A DNA stretch of 50,843 bases from Bacteroidota bacterium (GTDB taxonomy: Bacteria > Bacteroidota > Rhodothermia > Rhodothermales > Bin80). Shown piece by piece: positions 6,834 through 16,640 of the stretch (within the stretch, counting starts at the first letter, position 1; each line of letters opens with the position of its first letter). Location: contig JAPOTS010000116.1 of assembly GCA_026709065.1 (NCBI GenBank), positions 1 through 50,843 of the forward strand, written 5' to 3'. A model generated the notes under the pieces. The model saw nothing but the letters and a program-made list of their open reading frames with translations, was not told where the DNA came from and did not search any database. The translations under genes were made by a program, and so were the position numbers.

Positions 6834-9185
6834 CTAGTGGATAACTGCAACCTTTCCATAAGCTATTCCTTCGCCATTTTTCCCCCGTGCAACAATCAAA
6901 TACATGCCTGAAGAGACGAGTTCTCCATCCTGATTGCGTCCATCCCAGACTCCCCTTCCGCCGCGCGCCTGCATGCGACGAACAAGATCTCCATGAATGG
7001 CCGTAATTGAAATCTCTGTCTCTGTTACTAAACCGTCAATATATATTTGAGTGTCTTGACTTGAAGATATTTGAACAGGATTCGGGTATACGAACAAATC
7101 CATAGTTTGTTCAGATGGAGTCACTGCATCACTTAACGCACTAATCAACCCTTTGTCAGTTCCCATAAACACTCGCCCACTTGAACCGTCTATAGTGATC
7201 GTGATCACTTGATCAGATAAAAGTGGGGAATTATCTGATCTAAAGTGAGCAATAAGATCAAATCCATCCGACTCTGATAACAAGTAAACCCCGTCGGGTG
7301 TCGCAATCCATAACCGATTTGATGGGTCTACAGCTATATCGTTAACGCTCAATCCACGAAGCACATAAGTTCCATCGGAGCGATCGCCCCATACGGGCCA
7401 TAAGGCCTCTAACGTCGGATCAGTCGCCGCTGAAATACTTGATCGAAAGAATGCGGGACCACCATTTGTCCCGATCCAGATTCGTCCATTTAAGTCCTCG
7501 GTGATTGATTGTATCCGAGCCCCTGGTAACCCAGACCCATTGGAGCCTGCGGTAGAATAATATGTACATAAATCATCTGATGCATCGTCTAGCGTATCGT
7601 TGGTGTCTAAAATGAGAATCCCTCTTGTGAGGTTCAAGTTTCCACTTCCAAGTAAGATAATCCATAGAATCCCGTTAGAATCGACAAAAATATCACCAAA
7701 TGAATTAGACTGAGGAGCTCCTGGGCATTGAGGCGATAGTAATCGTCCCCAACTTCCATCAGATGTTATAAAGTGCAGAGGATAGGGAGAATTTGTATTG
7801 GTCAACCACAAAATTCCATCATCAGAGCTACTAATTCCCCCAATGATTACAAAATCTTGAGTTCCTGAGGCTGGAAGCAAAATCGAGTTCTCATGGTCAT
7901 AGGTTGTAATGACATCATCTAGTGTAATCTGGGCTAGCCCACCCCCTCTGGAACCTGCCCAAGCAGTTCCTTGATTATCAACATGCACTCGCCAATAACT
8001 CCCCTTTTCAATTTCTGTATTAAATCGACTTGTAAAATTCGTCCACCTACCATTTGGTGTCATTCGGTAAATACCCGATTGAGAGATTCCTAATTGTGCT
8101 GTTGCCCACAATGATCCATCCATTGCTGGAGAAAGATCTCCGAATGGAGAATCAAAAGGTCCATCAGGATAGAGTTCAGCGCTGACTAATGTGAGCGGAA
8201 GATTACCACTGGAGGTTGTATAATGATTCAATCCTGACAGCCCATCTCCTAACCATACATCTGAGCCATTAACAGCAACAGCACGCAAATCTTGAAATCC
8301 AGAAGCGATAACTGTTTCGATACCTTGTTGATTGTAAGAACGCAAACGAAAGGGGAACACAGCAATGACTTGATCGTTGAGTATGTTAAGATCCATGATT
8401 GGGCGATTTGATGCCCCAACTCTACTAAAGCTACCATCTGGTTGCTGACTTGCTAACCCTAACGGTGTACCTATGTATAGGCGCTCGTGATGGTAAATGA
8501 TGTCGGTCACCGTGGGACTAGGAGAAATATTATTCTGTGATATCCAATTTGCCGGATCTTGAAGGCTGCTTCCTGAAAGAGGAGCAGAAGCAATACCAGC
8601 ATCTGTCGCAATCCACATGTCAGCCCCCTTACCAGAGACATCTGCTAAGATCACATCATTCACTGGTGTAGCAGGAGGTATTTGTCCAAATCGACTATAA
8701 GTATCACGAACTTCATTACGAATGGGATCAAAGATCACCAACCCAAAGCCAGTTGCAATGAGTATACTGTCTCCAGATACTTCCATTGCATTGATCTCTT
8801 TTAAAGGAAAGCGGTCGCTGCGGAAGATATCAAAAAAAGTGATGATTTCATCTGTATCTATATCTAGTCGTTCAAAAACACCATCTGTATATCCAACCCA
8901 AACCAGCCGTCGCTCAGAGTCCCATGCAATCGCTCGGACATTCACATCATACATCCCTTCTGCTGCCGTATATCGAGAGATTTCGCCGCTACTGGGTGTA
9001 TATCCATAAATACCTCCGCGAGAAGCAGTCCAAACCATGTCTAGCCCTGCCGAGATACTCGTTACTTCACGTGCACTTGTATGGGCGGTCCAAGACCTAG
9101 TGGATTGTGCATGAACACCCTGTAGGACACTCGCTGCAAATATCCACGCACAGACCATATATAATAGGTTATCGAGATTCACCAT
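6834..9185 (-). CDS. PorZ-like double beta-propeller surface protein
   Basis: A 783-residue exported protein with a signal peptide at residues 1-26 (ending GVHAQ). The body consists of repeated two-component-regulator-type propeller blades, such as DMWIATDAGIA, RIWIGTNGG, RLWIATPDGVYLL and RVFMGTDKGLI, running to about residue 690. From YPNPV at about 700 the C-terminus is an 84-residue beta-sandwich ending WDGRNQDG...SGMYL, a type IX secretion sorting or FlgD-Ig-like domain. Length and layout match PorZ, the T9SS component that delivers anionic LPS, but related propeller proteins of unknown role look similar. Its start overlaps the end of ribH by 17 bases, implying translational coupling. 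The family call is firm; the PorZ identity is moderate. Confidence 0.82.
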   Translation of the reverse strand: MVNLDNLLYMVCAWIFAASVLQGVHAQSTRSWTAHTSAREVTSISAGLDMVWTASRGGIYGYTPSSGEISRYTAAEGMYDVNVRAIAWDSERRLVWVGYTDGVFERLDIDTDEIITFFDIFRSDRFPLKEINAMEVSGDSILIATGFGLVIFDPIRNEVRDTYSRFGQIPPATPVNDVILADVSGKGADMWIATDAGIASAPLSGSSLQDPANWISQNNISPSPTVTDIIYHHERLYIGTPLGLASQQPDGSFSRVGASNRPIMDLNILNDQVIAVFPFRLRSYNQQGIETVIASGFQDLRAVAVNGSDVWLGDGLSGLNHYTTSSGNLPLTLVSAELYPDGPFDSPFGDLSPAMDGSLWATAQLGISQSGIYRMTPNGRWTNFTSRFNTEIEKGSYWRVHVDNQGTAWAGSRGGGLAQITLDDVITTYDHENSILLPASGTQDFVIIGGISSSDDGILWLTNTNSPYPLHFITSDGSWGRLLSPQCPGAPQSNSFGDIFVDSNGILWIILLGSGNLNLTRGILILDTNDTLDDASDDLCTYYSTAGSNGSGLPGARIQSITEDLNGRIWIGTNGGPAFFRSSISAATDPTLEALWPVWGDRSDGTYVLRGLSVNDIAVDPSNRLWIATPDGVYLLSESDGFDLIAHFRSDNSPLLSDQVITITIDGSSGRVFMGTDKGLISALSDAVTPSEQTMDLFVYPNPVQISSSQDTQIYIDGLVTETEISITAIHGDLVRRMQARGGRGVWDGRNQDGELVSSGMYLIVARGKNGEGIAYGKVAVIH

Positions 9186-9666
9186 TACCGGTAATTAATC
9201 GGCCGAGACTTACCATTTCTAAGGCAGCAAGCGCAGCCTCTCGACCTTTATTTTTTGGGCCCATTTTTGAACGTTCTGTGGCTTGATCAACAGTGTCAGT
9301 CGTTAAGACTCCAACCGTGACTACTATTCCAGATCTTATCGCAATTTCTTGTAAAGCGTCAAAACATGATTGACTAATAAGTTCAAAATGGAATGTTTCT
9401 CCTCGTATGACTGTTCCGAGAGCTATCACTGCAGAATAATTATTATTTATAATCATATGTTGAACTGTCTGAGGTAACTCAAATGCCCCCGGACACCAAA
9501 CGAGATCAATGTGCTCAACACTGTTCTGTTTTAATGCGTCCAAACACCCTTCTAACAAGCCATTAGCGATATCCTTATAGTATCTACTGACAGCCACTCC
9601 AAACTCAGTATCCGAGGGCTGAGCTAAGTCTCCCTGCAACTCTCTTATTGGGATAGAAACATCCAT
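9169..9666 (-). CDS. ribH: 6,7-dimethyl-8-ribityllumazine synthase
   Basis: Penultimate enzyme of riboflavin synthesis, condensing the ribityl-aminouracil with dihydroxybutanone phosphate; normally a cytosolic capsid-like oligomer. The 165 residues include the substrate loop WCPGAFELP (57-65), the active-site segment GTVIRGETFHFELI with His93 (Phe where Pro is commoner before it), and LTTDTVDQATERS (121-133), all diagnostic. No FMN riboswitch was seen upstream. It is the first gene of a pair with the porZ-like gene; the two coding regions overlap by 17 bases. No other rib gene lies in the window. Confidence 0.95.
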   Translation of the reverse strand: MDVSIPIRELQGDLAQPSDTEFGVAVSRYYKDIANGLLEGCLDALKQNSVEHIDLVWCPGAFELPQTVQHMIINNNYSAVIALGTVIRGETFHFELISQSCFDALQEIAIRSGIVVTVGVLTTDTVDQATERSKMGPKNKGREAALAALEMVSLGRLITGNGESR

Positions 9667-9991
9667 TTGTATTACACGATTGTGGTGAGTGTGCTAGTTG
9701 ATCATGATTAATTCAAAGCAGGCTCAGAGATAAGAACCCAAATTTATACACCAAAGGGCTATCTGGATTTAGCGTTTGTAGAATTTGATTAATAATATTT
9801 ATTGATATTCTGCGGTGAATACTAATTGTGTTGCGAATTGGCTAACTTCTTAGTATAAATAGGCATCCAAATCATTGACAGTCAGACAAATATGCCTAAC
9901 CATAATCTCGGTTATTAGAGATTGATCATTTTTGATTGTCCTCGTAATTTCATGCAAAATCTTTAATTCTAAAACTACATTGGGTGAAGCG
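9667..9991. other. Intergenic stretch, no gene seen
   Basis: These 325 AT-rich bases upstream of ribH hold no convincing reading frame on either strand. The only structure seen is a short inverted repeat, AATCTC/GAGATT, around 9904-9923. The ribH promoter presumably lies here. I looked for the conserved RFN (FMN riboswitch) core and did not find it. Confidence 0.5.
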
Positions 9992-10474
9992 TTAATTCCC
10001 ACTTGTGAAACAAGAACCACGATGATATAGAACCCTCAATACTTCGGCTTTATCTATACGGGTGGGTTCTTCCTCAATTGGCTTTTGACGCTTGAAAAAA
10101 GACAGTTGATAATGGTGCTTAGGCGCATTGGGCATATCTATAAAATCAGCCGTGATCCATAGAAAAAAGAACCATGTATAAGCCCCCCAAGCATACCCTC
10201 CTACAAGATCCATCATAAGCCCAATGAGGCAGAAACCGATGCTACAAACTATCCCGAAACTCCATGCTGGGCTAAAACGCTCAATCCATTTGCTGATGGG
10301 AAAATATAGATACATAGTGACTATTAAAATGACCGTGACCAGTGCTCCCCATAGTAGATCTGTGACTGTCCCACCGAAGGGATTACCACCTCCGACAGTC
10401 TCTGCCCAATAGAAAACAAAACTACCTAAGGGAATCACCGCGGAAGACAAAAGTTTATATAGTCGCTTCATCAT
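9992..10474 (-). CDS. Small integral membrane protein of unknown function
   Basis: I do not recognise this 160-residue protein. It has about four hydrophobic spans (roughly residues 8-25, 38-58, 70-90 and 94-112), including an aromatic-rich segment AWGAYTWFFFLWITADF, followed by a charged cytoplasmic-looking tail with KRQKPIEEEPTRIDKAE. No catalytic motif is visible. It is separated by 170 bases from nhaC and 325 bases from ribH, so it is probably its own transcription unit. The start could be Met1 or Met2. Confidence 0.7.
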   Translation of the reverse strand: MMKRLYKLLSSAVIPLGSFVFYWAETVGGGNPFGGTVTDLLWGALVTVILIVTMYLYFPISKWIERFSPAWSFGIVCSIGFCLIGLMMDLVGGYAWGAYTWFFFLWITADFIDMPNAPKHHYQLSFFKRQKPIEEEPTRIDKAEVLRVLYHRGSCFTSGN

Positions 10475-10644
10475 TATTGGAGTTTTGGAAATTGGTCATT
10501 GCATCTACGCATACACAACTCTTCGCTAGTTTGATTCGCATCTATACCCTGATCAGCGTCTCATGTAGCTTAGAGATAAAAAGTAGCTTAGCTTTCTCAT
10601 ATTAAACTTCATCAAATTTAACACCACAAATAAAGGCGATAGTT

Positions 10645-12138
10645 TCACGCATGATCCGGCGAAGAATTGATTTCATCATTAAAGTCGGTTTCGGATACAT
10701 TCTCATCACTTAATGGAACAATGGTGAATCCTGTAAATCCATAAATTGCGCTGATAAAGGGATTCGTATAATTGAAGAACGCAAAAGGCAGATAGTATAG
10801 TGTAGGTACACCCAGCGCAGCTGCCATAAAGGCTCCACATGTATTCCATGGCACTAATACAGAAGTGAGTGTGCCAGAATCCTCCAATGCTCTGGAAAGA
10901 TTCTTAGGATCCAATCCTCGCTTGACATACTCAGCACGATACATTCTACCTGGGATTACAATCGATATATACTGATCACTCGCAATGACATTTAACCCAA
11001 AGGCTGTGCTTAGAGTTGCTAATATCAAACTGCCTGTACTTTGGGCAGCACTCAGAATTCGTTCAGTAATGACTCCTAACATTCCTGCCTTTTCCATTGC
11101 AGCTCCAAACATCATAGCTGAAATGATCAACCAAATCGTTTCAAGCATACTTGACATTCCTCCCCGTGTCAACAGCGAATCCAACGCTTCATTTCCAGTG
11201 TTTGCAGTAAACTCGGTGAACATTACGATCCAAAACCCTTTGAAAAGACTTACAATACGCGGCATATCCGAGCTGCCAACAAAATCAAGCACGACATGTT
11301 GCTGGAAAATCATCGCGGTGATTCCGCCTAACAATGCACCAATGAGAAGTGCGGGAAACGCAGGCATTTTCTTGTAAATCAATCCCAAAACAATCAACAC
11401 AGGAATCAGCAGGTGGACACCAAGATTGTAACTATTTTCAAGTGCGTCTAATACTTCCGTTAAACCAGAGGAAGAAGCATTGCTTGTTTGCTGAAAAAAT
11501 CCGATGATCGTAAAGGCAATTAAAGCAATTGTTATACTGGGGACAGTCGTCCATAACATATGCCGAATATGAGTAAATAACTCTGTCCCTGCCATGGCTG
11601 GGGCAAGGTTAGTGGTATCAGAAAGTGGAGATAACTTATCACCAAAATATGCCCCCGAAATGATGGCACCAGCTGCAATCCCGAGATGAAGCTCAAATGC
11701 AGCAGCAATACCCACCAAAGCAATTCCAATCGTACTGACAGTTGTCCATGAACTCCCAGAAACAATTGCAACAATTGCACAAATGATACAGCAAGCCGTG
11801 TAAAATATCTGTGGGCTCAGAATCTGCAGACCATAATACATCATGGTCGGGACTATACCCCCCAAAATCCATGTGCCAATTAAAGCTCCAACAACTAAGA
11901 GAATAAAGACCGCACCCATGGATAGGGACACGCCCTTAACCATCGCTTCCTGCATTGTCTTCCAAGAAAATCCCAACTTCAACCCTATCAGTGCGGCAAC
12001 CACACCAGAAAGAATCAATGCGACCTGATTTGGGCCATATGAAGCATCTTCACCAAATAAATTGACAGAGGCCACTAAGAGAAGCACAAGTACACCAACT
12101 GGAAACAGCGACTGCCATAAACTTGGCTTTGACGGCAT
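10645..12138 (-). CDS. nhaC: NhaC-family Na+/H+ antiporter
   Basis: A 497-residue polytopic inner-membrane protein with about 11-12 hydrophobic spans. Family marks are the SGSSWTTVSTIGIALVGIA segment (residues about 126-145), the charged-polar SGAYFGDKLSPLSDTTNLAPAM block, and the late segment GTLTSVLVPWNTCGAFMA. NhaC proteins exchange external protons or, in some members, malate and lactate against sodium; the exact substrate cannot be read from sequence. It starts 11 bases after alsT on the same strand, so the two sodium-linked transporters form an operon. This suggests that sodium taken up with amino acids is pumped out again by NhaC, which is inference. Confidence 0.92.
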   Translation of the reverse strand: MPSKPSLWQSLFPVGVLVLLLVASVNLFGEDASYGPNQVALILSGVVAALIGLKLGFSWKTMQEAMVKGVSLSMGAVFILLVVGALIGTWILGGIVPTMMYYGLQILSPQIFYTACCIICAIVAIVSGSSWTTVSTIGIALVGIAAAFELHLGIAAGAIISGAYFGDKLSPLSDTTNLAPAMAGTELFTHIRHMLWTTVPSITIALIAFTIIGFFQQTSNASSSGLTEVLDALENSYNLGVHLLIPVLIVLGLIYKKMPAFPALLIGALLGGITAMIFQQHVVLDFVGSSDMPRIVSLFKGFWIVMFTEFTANTGNEALDSLLTRGGMSSMLETIWLIISAMMFGAAMEKAGMLGVITERILSAAQSTGSLILATLSTAFGLNVIASDQYISIVIPGRMYRAEYVKRGLDPKNLSRALEDSGTLTSVLVPWNTCGAFMAAALGVPTLYYLPFAFFNYTNPFISAIYGFTGFTIVPLSDENVSETDFNDEINSSPDHA

Positions 12139-12149
12139 TAATGTAGAAT

Positions 12150-13877
12150 CTAAATTTCGGAGCCTGATTTGTGACTCTCTGAACGGGTGCGTGCAACAGA
12201 GAGATACTCATCTCTCGTCATCCCTGGCTTAAATGCATTGAAATAATCATCGGTTAATTTCTTGGCAATGCCCGAAAGCAGAACCAATGCCACAACATTA
12301 GGAATCGTTAATAATGCAATGGCCGTATCCCCAATCCCCCAAATTGTATTCAGACTTGTCACTGCACCAATAAAGTGCATCACCACAAATATGATCTTAA
12401 ACGGAAGAATTGATGATTTTCCAAATAGATACATGGAGCAGCGATCACCATAATAGCTCCATGAGATTGCTGTAGAGATCGCAAATAAAAATACACACAG
12501 AATGACAAGATATTTCCCAATATCTCCAAGCCCCTGTTCAAATGCCAATGCAGTCATGGGAGCACCGTTTTCAACGGCTGGCCCGTAGAGTTCTGTATAT
12601 TCAACTTTGTCAACTGATGCTATCGCAATCCCCATCTCGGTATTGATGATGCCAGTAAACGGCTGAGATTGATCACTATCAATAAAGAATTGAGCAACTG
12701 GGACCTCATGCCATGCATATAGGACTCCATTGTTTTCATCTGTGGCGGGAATCCCCTGATCAATGATAATTTCATCAGGAATAGCTTCTGGCGCAGCGGT
12801 TTGGTAGCGTCCATCAATTTCAGCCACATAAGACATATCCCCCTCTCCCATCAAGAGTTGAGTCTCAACAGGACTCTTCCAGACCCCGGTTGTGAGAACA
12901 ACCAGTGCAGTGATCGTACAGATGACGATCGTGTCTATAAATGGTTCTAGTAATGCAACCGCTCCCTCAGAAACGGGCTCCTGTGTTTTTGCAGCGGAAT
13001 GGGCAATTGGTGCAGATCCCTGCCCTGCCTCATTAGAAAATAAGCCACGCCTTACACCCCATAGAATGGTTTGAAGAAGAATTCCGATCCCTGTACCAGC
13101 TACACCCGCAGTAGGATTAAATGCTTCGGTGAAGATACTCGCAAGAGCTGGAAAAACACCATTGTAATTAATCGCTAGAATGACGACTCCGCCGAGTACA
13201 TAAAGCAAGCCCATCACAGGAGCCAAGATACCAGTTACCCGGCCAATCCTTGAAATACCCCCGAGAATGACTAAAGCCACAACAGCCGAAGTTAATCCTC
13301 CAGTAAGCCATGTCGGAATCAAAAATTCTGCATTCATAAGGTCAGAGACCGTGTTTGCTTGAATGGCATTACCAGACATAAAGGAACTTAATATCAGAGC
13401 GGCAGCCACAAACATAGCGAGAGGCTTAAAGGCTTTCCCTAATCCCTGCTCAATATAGTACATTGGGCCACCTGAAACTGTACCGATGAGTCGGCTCCCA
13501 TCCTGATCAACCACCCTATAGCGCTGAGCCAAAGTCACCTCAGTATATTTGGTACACATTCCTAACAACGCTGTGATCCACATCCAAAAAATGGCACCTG
13601 GCCCACCCCAATGAATAGCCAAAGCAACACCAGCAATATTTCCAATTCCAACCGTCGCTGATAAGGCAGTGGTTAAAGCCTGAAAATGTGTGACATCTCC
13701 TGCATCATCAGGATCGTCATATTTTCCAGTGGCTACTTTGATGCCATGGCCGAATTGACGAAATTGAATAAAGCCTAGTCGAAAGGTTAAAAATAATCCC
13801 GCCCCGACTAATATGATAAGCAGAGGATAGGCAATAATACTGTCTATAAATTGTTGTGCGCCAATGATATATTCCAT
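12150..13877 (-). CDS. alsT: Sodium:alanine/glycine symporter (AGCS family) with inserted domain
   Basis: A 575-residue AGCS transporter, importing alanine or glycine with sodium. Recognisable blocks are TALSATVGIGNIAGVA (residues 69-84), TKYTEVTLAQRYR, SGGPMYYIEQGLG and RRGLFSNEAGQGSAPIAHSAAKT. Most family members have 440-490 residues. Here about 105 residues (roughly 335-440) rich in Asp and Glu are inserted between two membrane helices, after VVLTTGVWKSP and before ALAFEQGLGDIGKYLV; by topology this insert probably faces the periplasm. Downstream nhaC is 11 bases away. The symbol is used for the family; the substrate is not proven. Confidence 0.92.
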   Translation of the reverse strand: MEYIIGAQQFIDSIIAYPLLIILVGAGLFLTFRLGFIQFRQFGHGIKVATGKYDDPDDAGDVTHFQALTTALSATVGIGNIAGVALAIHWGGPGAIFWMWITALLGMCTKYTEVTLAQRYRVVDQDGSRLIGTVSGGPMYYIEQGLGKAFKPLAMFVAAALILSSFMSGNAIQANTVSDLMNAEFLIPTWLTGGLTSAVVALVILGGISRIGRVTGILAPVMGLLYVLGGVVILAINYNGVFPALASIFTEAFNPTAGVAGTGIGILLQTILWGVRRGLFSNEAGQGSAPIAHSAAKTQEPVSEGAVALLEPFIDTIVICTITALVVLTTGVWKSPVETQLLMGEGDMSYVAEIDGRYQTAAPEAIPDEIIIDQGIPATDENNGVLYAWHEVPVAQFFIDSDQSQPFTGIINTEMGIAIASVDKVEYTELYGPAVENGAPMTALAFEQGLGDIGKYLVILCVFLFAISTAISWSYYGDRCSMYLFGKSSILPFKIIFVVMHFIGAVTSLNTIWGIGDTAIALLTIPNVVALVLLSGIAKKLTDDYFNAFKPGMTRDEYLSVARTRSESHKSGSEI

Positions 13878-14098
13878 GTGATCGTCTAATTGAATAATTA
13901 TGAACTGCTGAGATATTAAAATATACTCATTAATAGCAGACTGTCAGATTTGAATCAAATTAAGAAAATAAATACAGATATTCTCTATTAATCTCAGCAA
14001 TCAATAACATCATTTAAGGGTGAAGACTTTTTAAGTGGCTTTAAATGAATTTGCTGTCAAACTTATTTGATCAATATGTTGAGAGAGCATATCGCATG

Positions 14099-15154
14099 TT
14101 AACGTTGATTCGTATCTCTCTGATGTGCAATGGAAGTAGCAAGATGTATAGCTTGGATCATACTTCCCTCATTGGCCTCATTGCGCCCTGCTATATCAAA
14201 TGCCGTCCCATGGTCAGGAGAAGTACGAACAATGGGAAGCCCTGCAGTAAAATTTACTCCAGATCCAAATGAAAGAGTTTTAAAGGGAATCAGACCTTGG
14301 TCGTGGTACATCGCCATGATTGCATCGTAACCACAGTACATTTTATTGCCAAAAAACGCATCCGCAGGGAATGGACCAAGCGCAATTACTCCTCGATTAC
14401 CAGCTTCTTGAATGGCTTTAATGATTGCATTTTTTTCTTCATCCCCTAATACACCTCCTTCACCTGCGTGGGGATTAAGTCCAAGAACTGCAATTTTAGG
14501 TCGAAGAATTCCAAAATCACGAATCAATGATCGATTGATCTGCTTAAGTTTAGCAATCAACTTATTAATTGTTATTTGATCAGAGACCTGACGTATCGGA
14601 ATGTGGTCTGTCATTAAACTGATTCGCATTTCATCCGATACCATCATCATGACTTGCTGATTAACCCCTGTTTTTTGGGCAATGTAATCGGTGTGGCCAG
14701 GAAAATTATATCCTGCCTTAGCTATCGCTAATTTAGAAATTGGAGCCGTTACCAAGCCAGCCACTTGTTTGTCCATCACCAAGCGAATGCCTTCATCAAC
14801 AGACTTCATGGCCATACCACCAGCCTTAGATGTCACCTTCCCGAGCTCAACTCTTACATCATAATTTTGAGATAAGGTATCAATAATCCTAACTCCAAAT
14901 GTGGGGAGATCCCTAGTAAGTCCATCTACAATGGGGGGAAGCCTGCGTCCCAAGATTTTAGCATGAATCTCTAAAACCTTCATGGAACCAACAAGGATCG
15001 GTTCCACACGCTTTTTTAATAACGGATCAAAGAGGGATTTCAAAACAACTTCTGGTCCTATCCCATTAGGATCTCCCAGAGTGATGGCAATCCGCGTTCG
15101 CGCTTCAAGGGCTTGACTCACTTGATCAGCGTTTCTTTGGATACGCGTATTCAC
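14099..15154 (-). CDS. pdxA: 4-hydroxythreonine-4-phosphate dehydrogenase
   Basis: Oxidises 4-phosphohydroxy-L-threonine in the DXP-dependent route to pyridoxal phosphate. The 351 residues carry the family signature TLGDPNGIGPEV near residue 25, the first metal-binding histidine in NFPGHTDYIA, GLNPHAGEGG, and the MYHDQGLIPFK block with a second metal histidine, plus the terminal TSPDHGTAFDIAG. Its start overlaps the end of pepA by 29 bases. The first 20 residues precede the conserved core, so a start further downstream cannot be excluded. Last gene of the nrnA-pepA-pdxA run. Confidence 0.95.
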   Translation of the reverse strand: MNTRIQRNADQVSQALEARTRIAITLGDPNGIGPEVVLKSLFDPLLKKRVEPILVGSMKVLEIHAKILGRRLPPIVDGLTRDLPTFGVRIIDTLSQNYDVRVELGKVTSKAGGMAMKSVDEGIRLVMDKQVAGLVTAPISKLAIAKAGYNFPGHTDYIAQKTGVNQQVMMMVSDEMRISLMTDHIPIRQVSDQITINKLIAKLKQINRSLIRDFGILRPKIAVLGLNPHAGEGGVLGDEEKNAIIKAIQEAGNRGVIALGPFPADAFFGNKMYCGYDAIMAMYHDQGLIPFKTLSFGSGVNFTAGLPIVRTSPDHGTAFDIAGRNEANEGSMIQAIHLATSIAHQRDTNQR

Positions 15155-16625
15155 GAATAAACTCTGTCAGAAGTCTAACGCCAAACCCTGTTCCCCCTGC
15201 GGGTCGATATGATGTAGATTGTTTCAAGAAGGAAGGCCCAGCCATATCAATATGAATCCATGGGTAGTCAACAAAATGCTCAAGGAATTTTGCAGCAGTA
15301 ATTGTTCCTGCTTCTCGATTACCAATATTCTTTATATCTGCCACATCACTTTTGAGAGATTCTCCATAATGAGGAAACATTGGCATAGGGTGCAATAAGT
15401 CACCACTCAATTCTGCAGCACTTAAAACTGCATCCAATCGCTCCTGGGCTCCTGCATCTTGTTGGGTCATGACCGCTCCGACATGACTTCCTAAGGCCAC
15501 AACCTGAGCACCCGTCAAGGTTGCAAGGTCAAATACGAGTTCTGGACGATAGAGCTTTGCATAAGAGAGTGCATCAGCCAAAATTAAGCGTCCTTCTGCA
15601 TCTGTGTTTAAGACCTCTACGGTCATTCCAGAATGCATTTTTAAGACATCCCCAGGAACATAGGCATTTTGACCTGGGCGATTGTCTGTTGCTGGGATCA
15701 ATCCGATGACATACAATGGAACGTCTAGTCTGCTAATGGCTTCCATCGCACCAATGACCGCTGCAGCACCAGCCATGTCGGCCTTCATATGATCCATTGA
15801 ATCTTTGGTCGGCTTCAGTGATAGACCTCCGGTATCAAAAACGATACCTTTACCAACCAAAACGACTGGTTTAGAATTCGCCGCTTTGGTGGGCTTCCAT
15901 GTCATTTCAATCAATACGGGGGGATCCATACTACCACGATTGACTCCGAGAAGTCCACCCATTTTTTCTTTCTCAATATCAGATTTACTCCAAATAGAAA
16001 CATCATACCCGTATTTTCGGCCATAGCGTTCCACGATTTTTCCGAGTTGGACAGGAGTTTTGTCATGTGGCGACATATTCACCAAATCACGAGCTGTAAT
16101 AGTCGCTTCTGATTCTACTCGTCCTCTCTCCGCTCCCCTTCTTGCAGATTTTTCGTCGCGATCAGCATGTAGAACTAACCGCTCTGTAATATTTTTTTCC
16201 TGATTAGGCTGTGTCTTATATCGGTCATAATCATATGACGCAAGAACGTAACCTTCTACGAGTGCTTGCCCAGCGGATTCGGCATCAATGCCCGAGTCGG
16301 GAACACAGAGGGCCACGGTGGCTGCCTTAGTATTCATGGCAAGTGCAGCCCCCTTAGCAGCGGCTTTACGAAGAATTTCGCGAGTGACCGTTCCACTGTC
16401 TCCTATACCTATGACTGCGACTCTATGGGCACGACCCGAAGCAGGGTAACAAAGAAGGGCTTGCCCCTCTTCGCCATCAAAATCCATTAGAGAAATATTT
16501 AGGGCCTCTCCTATTGGGCCACCAATTTTAGCAGCTTTAGCCCGGGCAAGGGATCTGCCAATCGGAAGAATCAGAAGATCTACATCCAAATCCTGAAGAG
16601 TAAGTGTCGTAACAGAAACTTTCAT
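15126..16625 (-). CDS. pepA: Leucyl aminopeptidase (M17 family)
   Basis: Cytosolic dizinc exopeptidase removing N-terminal residues from peptides; 499 residues is the usual length. The N-terminal macro-like domain spans about residues 1-160. The catalytic domain shows VGKGIVFDTGGLSLKP (metal-binding Lys and Asp), the MDHMKADMAGAAAV helix and the signature NTDAEGRLILADAL with the metal ligands and catalytic Arg. The C-terminal GGTGFGVRLL is typical. It lies 15 bases after nrnA and overlaps pdxA, so the three are probably one transcript. Some PepA proteins also bind DNA; nothing here tests that. Confidence 0.96.
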   Translation of the reverse strand: MKVSVTTLTLQDLDVDLLILPIGRSLARAKAAKIGGPIGEALNISLMDFDGEEGQALLCYPASGRAHRVAVIGIGDSGTVTREILRKAAAKGAALAMNTKAATVALCVPDSGIDAESAGQALVEGYVLASYDYDRYKTQPNQEKNITERLVLHADRDEKSARRGAERGRVESEATITARDLVNMSPHDKTPVQLGKIVERYGRKYGYDVSIWSKSDIEKEKMGGLLGVNRGSMDPPVLIEMTWKPTKAANSKPVVLVGKGIVFDTGGLSLKPTKDSMDHMKADMAGAAAVIGAMEAISRLDVPLYVIGLIPATDNRPGQNAYVPGDVLKMHSGMTVEVLNTDAEGRLILADALSYAKLYRPELVFDLATLTGAQVVALGSHVGAVMTQQDAGAQERLDAVLSAAELSGDLLHPMPMFPHYGESLKSDVADIKNIGNREAGTITAAKFLEHFVDYPWIHIDMAGPSFLKQSTSYRPAGGTGFGVRLLTEFIREYAYPKKR

Positions 16626-16640
16626 TGTCTATTAATTAAA

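Noticed and set aside
9667..9991. Possible FMN riboswitch ahead of ribH
   Set aside because: The conserved RFN core sequences are not present on the minus strand upstream of ribH.
10560..10590. Repeated GTAGCTTAG near 10565 and 10582
   Set aside because: Only two short copies in AT-rich DNA without an array or gene context; not a CRISPR or known element.
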